DNA from: Malachius bipustulatus
Lineage: Eukaryota; Arthropoda; Insecta; Coleoptera; Melyridae
Length of the DNA: 64,000 bases
Assembly: GCA_910589415.1 (NCBI GenBank)
Contig: OU342633.1
Coordinates: 18,328,858 to 18,392,857 of the forward strand
Reading direction: 5' to 3'
Under the pieces are notes generated by a model that was not told the DNA's origin, made no database searches, and saw only the letters and a program-made list of their open reading frames with translations. Shown here piece by piece: positions 57,961-64,000 of the stretch. The position numbers and the translations under genes were made by a program. Numbering within the stretch: position 1 is the stretch's first letter; the number at the start of each line of letters is the position of its first letter.

Positions 57961-58640
57961 ACACCGCCCCACGTCTTTCTTTATGCTTTTATGCAATTGC
58001 TTGTAATACTCAGCTACTCTGTGTACATGTATTCCGTTGGGCATGTGTGTAAGACTAGTGTTGACTTTGGTTTTCATCTGTCAGTCCCTTTAGCCCTTGT
58101 CAGCTGTTGTGACACGCATTCGTATATGCACGTAAGCGTGCCGATATTTTTTATTATCTTTTGATATTATGAAAGTTAACAAAAATTATTAAGTCCTAGA
58201 TAATTTAATAGGAATGTTCTTACTTTTTTTTTATTTGTTTTTTTTTCATATGATTTCATTTTATGTTAAATAATGTGAAATCTTAATTAGCTAACTTTCA
58301 GACTTGTAGGACTATTTTCATAAATTCTTTGATTTACATTTTTTTTACAACAGTTTTATGGAAATAACTGTAGAACTGAACTAGGAATATTTTGATTTTT
58401 AAAAGATAGTGACTCGGACTAAGGTGGTACTGACAGGCAAGAATACGCCCAGCAGTTCAGCAATGCGTAAAAGCAAGAATAGGCAGGAAATGCAGTTGCC
58501 TTAGTAACGAATATTGATTAATAGTTTTATAACTTTGAAAATTATTAGAATGTTTAGAAAATAAGTCGATGAAGAAGCAAAAATAAGTTGTAAGTTGTAA
58601 AATTAACTTGTTCCAATAATAGAAGTCTGGTCCTTTAAAC

Positions 58641-58657
58641 TGGCGCCCAATGTGGGG
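58641..58657 (+). promoter_or_regulatory. Retrotransposon primer-binding site (tRNA-Lys type)
   Basis: TGGCGCCCAATGTGGGG is the tRNA-Lys-type primer-binding word used by many gypsy elements and retroviruses (TGGCGCCCAACGTGGGGC), with one change. It marks the inner edge of a 5' LTR, so the LTR would end just left of 58640. Confidence 0.75.
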
Positions 58658-58869
58658 CCGAAATTCCTGGAGACAAGTGTTTTCAAGTTATTTTTCAAGA
58701 ACATTATCTGTGATCAGCTAAATCATTCTTAAGTTCTTTGAATAATTATTGTGGAACTTCTATGATTGTTTTGTAAGTATAAAAATAGATATGGCAACGC
58801 TGCACAACATGATCACTCTCAGTTCTAGGAATTTTTTGGAATTTAGTGAATTTAACTGGAGATGTAATA

Positions 58870-58978
58870 TATCTGAGAATTCTTGGGTATTAGCTTCTAT
58901 TTCTTCTCGGTTCATTTTGAAAAAGGAACCTTTAGTGACAAATTTAATTAGAACCCAAAACTAAAGAATTCTCAGATA
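58870..58978. repeat. Small hairpin inside the gypsy leader/gag
   Basis: TATCTGAGAATTCTT (58870-58884) is exactly inverted at 58964-58978. The pair encloses about 80 bp. It may be a tiny inserted element. Confidence 0.6.
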
Positions 58979-59199
58979 TTAGGTACGTATCATGCAGTGA
59001 GTATTATAAAGGCTCATCAAGTTAATGGGCAGACTTTATGTAGGTATTATGTAGACTTTACGTCTTTATGTATTGCCATGCAAATGAGGTATAAATTGAT
59101 ATTGTTTACGGTCTTCTTCATAGACGTATACGCAAAATGCTGTCGCGTGGTAATGTAAATAACTTACAAGGAATGCTAATTAAAAGACATATTGATATT

Positions 59200-59470
59200 G
59201 TGATATTGAAGAATCGTTCAAAGAAGTTTATAACAAGGAGGTTGAAGCTTCTTCGAGCGCAGTGAAAGATCGAAAGCAACGACCACGCTGCTCCTATTGC
59301 AGAATTCTTGGACATGAGAAAGGAAACTGCAAGAAGTTAGGAAGAATAGAGTGACGTCTGTCACAACTTTCTCCAGCTGAGTCCTCGTCATCTTTCGTAC
59401 TTCTTAAGCTTGTTTGTTATGGATGTGATACATCAGGAGCCATACGTTCCATATGTACTCGCTGTACTAA
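59200..59470 (+). pseudogene. Gag nucleocapsid remnant with CCHC and CxxC motifs
   Basis: RCSYCRILGHEKGNCKKL (codons 59286-59340) is a textbook C-x2-C-x4-H-x4-C knuckle preceded by a basic stretch (KDRKQRPR); it binds genomic RNA in the particle. After an in-frame stop at 59352 the same frame resumes with CYGCDTSGAIRSICTRC (59415-59465). This second cysteine motif is found just before the protease in one group of insect gypsy elements. The upstream capsid part is not recognisable. The strict spacing of cysteines and the order before protease make the call firm. Confidence 0.8.
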
Positions 59471-59568
59471 TCAAGCTTTTCAAAGAAAATCTTTAGCAAT
59501 TGTGCAGCTGAAATCAATTGGTTTTTATCAGACAACGGTTTCCGATTATTGTCATGTACCTTTGTCTA

Positions 59569-60251
59569 TACAGGGTGTCCCGCATCGTTATGTTCAAATC
59601 TTGTGAGCATATAGTAGGCTTAATTTTGAACCCAAAAAACCCAAAAATGGCAGGTCTATCTTTATTCGTTACGAAGTTACAGGCGTAAGAAAATTATGAC
59701 TGGTAAATAACAAAGATTCAACTTTGAAAACCACACAACCACATTTGTTGTGGTTTAGGCTAATAATTTATTGTTATGGTAACGACATGAGTAAATGTCA
59801 CCGAAATAAACATTAGAAGAGGTTCTCCTGCTCATACAAAATGGCATTTGGATTCAATATGGGGCACCAGTATATTTCGGAATTGGCGTTTGTAACTAAA
59901 TTCCAAAAAGCAATTATTATTGGATCGTATTCAGCATGCTGGTCAAGAGATCGGTCCCGAAAAAAGACGAGAAATTAAAACTGTTACTTCTGCAATAGGC
60001 CTCCGAGCACAAGTTTGTATTCAGCAAGGAATAGGACATTTTTAACACATGATAAACTAAAGATTTGATCAATAAAATAAGCTTTATGTGATTTTCAAAG
60101 TTAAATCTGGTATTTACTAGACATTATTTTCTTAGGCCTCTAACTTCGTAACGAATGCAGATAGACCTGCCACTTTTGGGTTTTTTAGACTTAGAAATAA
60201 GCCTACTATATGCTCACAAGATTTGAACATAACGATACGGGACACCCTGTA
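59569..60251. mobile_element. 683-bp MITE inserted before the gypsy protease
   Basis: The left tip is TACAGGGTGTCCCGCATCG and the right tip CGATACGGGACACCCTGTA, with TA on both sides (59567-59568 and 60252-60253). The outer 50-70 bp pair well (AATCTTGTGAGCATATAGTAG with its inverse). Farther in, ACGAAGTTACAGGC / GCCTCTAACTTCGT also pairs. No transposase. It must be younger than the gypsy copy. Confidence 0.9.
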
Positions 60252-60430
60252 TAGACCTATTCTGACAATTGCAATAGAAGGTGTTGAAGGAGTCGGATTT
60301 TCTGACTCAGGAGTTCAACAAATCATCGCTAGTGCTACACTTTACGAGCTGTTAAAACAAAAGCAGTATAGTTTCAGAAAACCGTCAGTCCGTATGTCAC
60401 ATGTTGATAGTATTGTGCGTGACGTATAAA
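60252..60430 (+). pseudogene. Retropepsin (aspartic protease) of gypsy element
   Basis: LTIAIEGVEGVGFSDSGVQQ shows the protease flap-strand and active site with DSG in place of DTG (60304-60312). IIASATLYELLKQKQYSFRK then follows, equivalent to the A-S-x-x-LY-x-x-L helix of this gypsy group. The frame stops at 60427. Protease normally matures the Gag-Pol polyprotein; here it is cut off from gag by the MITE. Serine at the T position is tolerated in some aspartic proteases. Confidence 0.75.
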
Positions 60431-60489
60431 CATCTTGAAGACAATGGTGAATGTAAGGATTCGCCATGTCAAATAAATACCTACTGAAT

Positions 60490-60990
60490 AACGATTCTTC
60501 CCCATCTAACTAATAATAGAACTCTGTTGGGAGTTTATTTCCTTCAGAATTCAAAAGTTGCCCTAGATGTATCAAAAGTTAGTCTAATAAGACAATCAAA
60601 CTGTTTCAATTCTATGATGAAATCAATGTACCCTCTGAACTGCAACTACAAGTATTTGAGGTCAACTAACGTAGCTCACGTGACGTTCAGATGAGGCTTA
60701 AAGATTCTGAGCGGAAAACTTTGGTCGCCAGTCAGCTAGAAAACAACAATGATAGTTTTAGTGATAGAGAAATTTCTAAAGAATTCTTGAAGGAAAGCTG
60801 ATCAAACTCAGCCCTGTGTTCTAAGCACAAACGCATGCTTCTTTGCTCTCGATACTGTTTTAATTCAGGGAGAGGCCCATGGAGAATTTCCTATCGAATA
60901 CGCGAGCAGATTACCTACCACTGCAAAGAAGAAGACGAAACTCAGAATCTTAAAATGTTTAGAAAATCAGCGGACGAAAATATTTATATT
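60490..60990 (+). pseudogene. Gypsy protease C-terminus and RT/RNase H remnant
   Basis: NRTLLGVYFLQNSKVALDVS (60520-60580) is the protease end (T-L-L-G-x-D-F-I/L-x-x-x) with D replaced by Y. After a frame change, NACFFALDTVLIQG then GEFPIEYASRLPTTAKK (60830-60930) resembles the start of the gypsy RNase H (D-A-S-x-x-A-L-G-A-V-L-x-Q-G ... P-I-x-Y-A-S-R-x-L). The polymerase core between them is absent, so a deletion of more than a kilobase has occurred. Confidence 0.7.
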
Positions 60991-61120
60991 GTCGACCAAG
61001 AGATATAACGAAAAAATCTAATTGTTAAACTGTCATATTTTATGACTTCAACAATATTTCAATAATCCAAAAATTGATAAAATGACAGAAGTCGTTTGGT
61101 TATATCTCTGGTCCAACTAT
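60990..61120. repeat. Palindromic element, about 125 bp, at the gypsy break
   Basis: GACCAAGAGATATAACGAA (60998-61016) pairs with TTTGGTTATATCTCTGGTC (61096-61114), and ACTGTCATATTTTAT with ATAAAATGACAG. Gypsy coding sequence ends exactly where it starts. Confidence 0.7.
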
Positions 61121-61129
61121 ATTTATGTT

Positions 61130-61170
61130 CATATTCATATTCATATTAATCATATTCACATTAATTAATC
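61130..61170. repeat. ATTCAT-type microsatellite
   Basis: TTCATATTCATATTCATATT and variants, about five units. Confidence 0.75.
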
Positions 61171-61229
61171 ACAGCCTGTTTATATTGTACAAATTTGTAT
61201 AATACAAATGACGTATGAGAGAATACACA

Positions 61230-61841
61230 TACAAGGTGTTTCATTGAGGTAGGTAAGTATCTCGGGTACTACTGGACATAGAGACCTGGGGTAAAAAATT
61301 GCAAAATTAAAGTGGCCATGAGAAAATCCTTTTTTTTTTAATTTTTTTTAAGTTCCGCATTTCGTCGCAAGGGGGCGCAAATGAACACTAAATATTTAAA
61401 ATCTGAATTTATTAAAAAATTTCCTCATTTAGGTATGCTTTTGGGAACATCATTAGAAAGCTTAGGCAATTCTGCATAATTTTGGCGTACGACTCATAGG
61501 CATACCAATCTTGATAAGAGTGGGGGAAACTGTTGAAAGTGAAATTAATAAAATTGCTGTAACTTCGAAACAGCTCATCCGATTCTGGTAAAATTGAGCT
61601 TGTTTGCAAGAGAAAGGTGAGTTCTTTTAATTGCAGTATTCATTATTATGCGATAGTTCCTAATAAAATCGGCAGAGGGCGCGATTTGTAGTGGTAACAG
61701 TTTTTTTGATTTTATCCCAAAAAATTAAATCATACGGTATAATTATGACACCATAATCAGAAAGAAAATTCAATTTGCAAAAGAATAAAAAAAAATTACC
61801 TTAGATACGGCCGCTTACCTATCTTAGTGAAACACCCTGTA
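61230..61841. mobile_element. 612-bp MITE
   Basis: The left tip is TACAAGGTGTTTCATTGAGG and the right tip TTAGTGAAACACCCTGTA. AGGTAGGTAAGTATCT / GCTTACCTATCTTAG extend the pairing to about 30-35 bp. No transposase. Confidence 0.85.
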
Positions 61842-61851
61842 TATGTACATA

Positions 61852-62220
61852 TACAGGGTGTCGCTAAAAGGTACCACCAACTCTCTACTACAGATTCCCG
61901 AGTACAAAAAAGTATGCCGATTTAACTGAAATTATCTATGTCGAAAAAAGCACCCTTTTCAAGATAAAGCACTTAAAAGGGAGGTCAACAAGCAGTCAGC
62001 CTGCCAATAACACTATGACTTTTTTTTTGAACTGGATATCAGTAATATCTGAGAAAATGCTGGTTTAACGAAGAATCACACCAGAATTGATTGTGACGAA
62101 AATTTATTTTCCTGTTTTTTAAAACAAGAACACCCGTAGATCTATCCGATTTTTGAAATTGGCATAAAACTGAAACTCCTAAAATGGGCTTTGGTAGCAC
62201 TCAGTCTACCTATCTAAATT
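61852..62220. repeat. Second MITE tip, back to back with the first
   Basis: TACAGGGTGTCGCTAAAAGG begins 10 bp after the end of the previous MITE. Its inverted partner was not identified; ATATCCCTGTGTACC at 62297 is a weak candidate. Confidence 0.5.
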
Positions 62221-63296
62221 TTTAAATGAGTTTCAAAATGCCATTTGGGTTGACGCTGACTTCAAGAAAAGCTGCGTGGAAGCCGAGTCTATTCAGAATA
62301 TCCCTGTGTACCTACATTATCCCCTTATAGAGCAATAAATAATTTCTCTCCTGCTTTGACAATGATTTTATTACAGGAATTTTCTTGCAGAAGTATTATT
62401 GCATGTTCGATAAGTTGATGAGGGTTTGTATGGAGTGTACTGCAATAGATGTGTTTTTCTTAGCCAGAAGGGAGCAGAAAGAATGTATGTTCAAACAATA
62501 CACCTGGTGGAGTCGGTACGGAACATTTTTACAGAAAAAAATAACACTGCTTGAAAATTTCTAGGCAGAGCATGGAATTTGTAGAAACAGCTCATAAAAT
62601 GTATAAGCTCATAATAAGAATTAAGAACTTATGATATTTAACTATTGAATTTTTTGATTAAAAACACACTAACAATGAAATTTGAATGGTTAATATAATT
62701 TTTTTATGTAGGCCAAAAAGTTGGAGTGTATTATATTACTATATTTAATATTTCAATTCCCACTGTCTGTTCGACTAATATGAATAGGTGACCTAAAACT
62801 TCGTCTGTTTTATGATAATCATGCAAATTCAATTTAGACAGCATCAAAGCACAATTCATCAACGGTTTATAATACAATCCGGCTTGAATTGATGACTAGC
62901 ATATTAACATTGATCTCGTGTTGTAAAACCCCTGAATATAAATGACATTGGTATTAAACTGAATATATCCCAGCTATTTACAGAGTAGCCTCTAGGGACG
63001 GCCCCATCCGCTGGGACACTCTGTATGTTAAGCCCTGTCTCTGTCAAGTAATCCCTTACTCTATAACAACTGCTTGTTGGAAATATCACAGCAATCAATT
63101 TAAATACGTAGACAGACGAAATTTACTCTATTATTTATTTGTATAGTTTGGAAATTTCTTCAATATACCATTTCATGGAGTTTCTAAACTTTTTAACTGG
63201 CAGTAACTAGGTACCTACCTACCAGATAGAAAGTTGAATTTATTGTTACTTTAAAAAAATATCCTAATATGACAGTTAAATACAGAGTTGTATACA
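62221..63296. other. Spacer, no gene found
   Basis: AT-rich. A GGGACACTCTGTATG MITE-like tip at 63011-63025 has no partner found. The 64-codon minus frame at 62904-63098 shows no domain. Confidence 0.45.
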
Positions 63297-63380
63297 CAGG
63301 GTGTCATATGACTCGCTTATACCATCGGCCGTCATTTTTGTTTATTTCTGTAGGTAGGGCGTCGAAATTGATCCCCGCGA
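63297..63380. repeat. Solo MITE-like tip
   Basis: ACACAGGGTGTCATATGACTCG at about 63294; no inverted partner inside the window. Confidence 0.4.
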
Positions 63381-63540
63381 AAGTACCTACATATTTATCT
63401 TTAGTTTATCAATTGATATTTTTTTTTAAATGAAAGCAGGCTTTATATCCTTCCAAGATAATGACTGTAAAAACCCTGTTTATAAATAATGGTGACAAAT
63501 AATGTGGAGTTTTGGTACTTAACGATTATAGTTGTTATTT

Positions 63541-63660
63541 ATGCAACAAGTGCATAAAGTGGTACTTTTTGCATGACTAGGAAGTTTGACTGCACGAGCC
63601 TCAGGCGAGTGCGTCAATCTCAGAAGTGAAAAAAGGCACTTTATGCATATTATGTTGCAT
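63541..63660. repeat. 120-bp imperfect palindromic element
   Basis: It starts ATGCAACA and ends TGTTGCAT. Arms pair through AGTGCATAAAGTGG / GGCACTTTATGCATA and TTTGACTGCACGAGCC / GGCGAGTGCGTCAA around the centre TCA. Same length and same order of words as 18115-18235 (AGTG, CACGAG, GGAGATTG-like, centre, CAATC, CCGAG-like). No coding capacity. Confidence 0.75.
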
Positions 63661-64000
63661 ACAAAATTTTATCTACGAATAACTTAAATTAGAACGAAAA
63701 GCTATTATTATAAAATAAAAAATAAAAAAATTCTAATTCATATCTTATGAAAGTATTTCTTTGAAGCTATTGAAGCCATCACGTCAATTCATAAAGGTGG
63801 CATATTCCTGAATATACACTTCTTTAGATTTTTGAGGTAAAAGATTTTGTGCAGCCACATTTGATTGAAAAATAATTTCTTCTGGTGTAGAAGATATTTC
63901 ATTCATCTAATCACAAAACACAAAATAATAATTGTACATAGACCTGTCCATCTGCGAATAAACTATGACGTTTCTTTAGTAGGTGCATGGAGTCAACCAG
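63661..64000. other. AT-rich end of window
   Basis: No gene or repeat partner recognised. Confidence 0.45.

Larger units (their letters stand above)
58165..61010 (+). mobile_element. Ty3/gypsy-type LTR retrotransposon remnant
   Basis: Order of parts: a probable LTR end upstream of 58640; primer-binding site 58641-58657; a gag remnant with CCHC knuckle (59200-59340); a second cysteine motif (59415-59465); protease (60252-60430); protease/RT junction words TLLGVYFLQNSKVALDVSK (60528-60580); and a remnant of the RT/RNase H junction (60815-60960). Most of gag and RT and all of integrase are gone, and a 3' LTR was not found. A 683-bp MITE (59569-60251) lies between the second cysteine motif and the protease. 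The left boundary is uncertain. Confidence 0.75.

Noticed and set aside
1..64000. CRISPR arrays, rRNA or prokaryotic operons
   Set aside because: No regularly spaced identical repeats with unique spacers, no rRNA words, and all proteins are eukaryotic transposon types.

Overview
This window is arthropod (almost certainly insect) nuclear DNA. It is strongly AT-rich and studded with GTAGGTA/TACCTAC motifs. It holds no bacterial-type operons, and almost every readable protein fragment belongs to a decayed transposable element: non-LTR retrotransposons of several clades (R1/LOA-like, RTE-like, I-like, Jockey, CR1-like and unassigned ones), one Ty3/gypsy LTR element, an IS630/Tc1/mariner-like DNA transposon, a pogo/Tigger-like DNA transposon, and many foldback or MITE-like elements whose tips read TACAGGGTG. 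The order of insect cannot be fixed from the sequence alone.

Layout. 0.2-4.2 kb: two copies of a long-TIR mariner-like element, one truncated and one complete at both ends. 5.0-8.2 kb: an R1/LOA-like LINE with endonuclease, RT and RNase H. 9.3-10.7 kb: a MITE end followed by the RT-tail/RNase H part of another R1-type LINE. 12.1-14.3 kb: a foldback MITE and an RTE-like LINE. 16.5-17.7 kb: an I-like LINE. 18.1 kb: a 121-bp palindrome. 19.8-20.5 kb, minus strand: the only plausible compact gene, with TATA box, initiator, repeat-bearing leader, two exons and poly(A) signal. 22.2-25.5 kb: a giant foldback split by an RTE LINE with a 7-bp target duplication. 26.4-30.1 kb: two further LINE remnants around a nest of foldback fragments. 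30.8-35.0 kb: two old foldbacks in very AT-rich DNA. 36.2-42.7 kb: a decaying array of a roughly 305-bp module, split by a MITE and by the best-preserved LINE (CR1-like, 39.0-41.8 kb). 43.9-45.6 kb: an RTE endonuclease fragment abutting a Jockey RT end. 47.3-48.5 kb: R1/LOA-like LINE, minus strand. 48.5-50.0 kb: internally deleted pogo-like transposon. 53.6-55.4 kb: two foldbacks and a perfect hairpin. 57.2-58.2 kb: a higher-complexity block that may be host sequence (candidate regulatory block and candidate exon). 58.2-61.0 kb: a gypsy-type element with primer-binding site, nucleocapsid knuckle, protease and a polymerase remnant, with a 683-bp MITE inserted at the protease. 61.2-63.7 kb: more MITEs and a second 120-bp palindrome.

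How the parts relate. The elements form a nested, layered record rather than a functional pathway. The foldbacks repeatedly end in TA-flanked TACAGGGTG-type tips, the same tip as the mariner-like element that carries transposase remnants at 2.0-4.2 kb. That makes cross-mobilisation by one transposase superfamily a reasonable inference. No LINE in the window looks fully intact. No tRNA, rRNA, CRISPR or prokaryotic feature was seen. All identifications were made by eye from the sequence and remembered family motifs; no database search was run.
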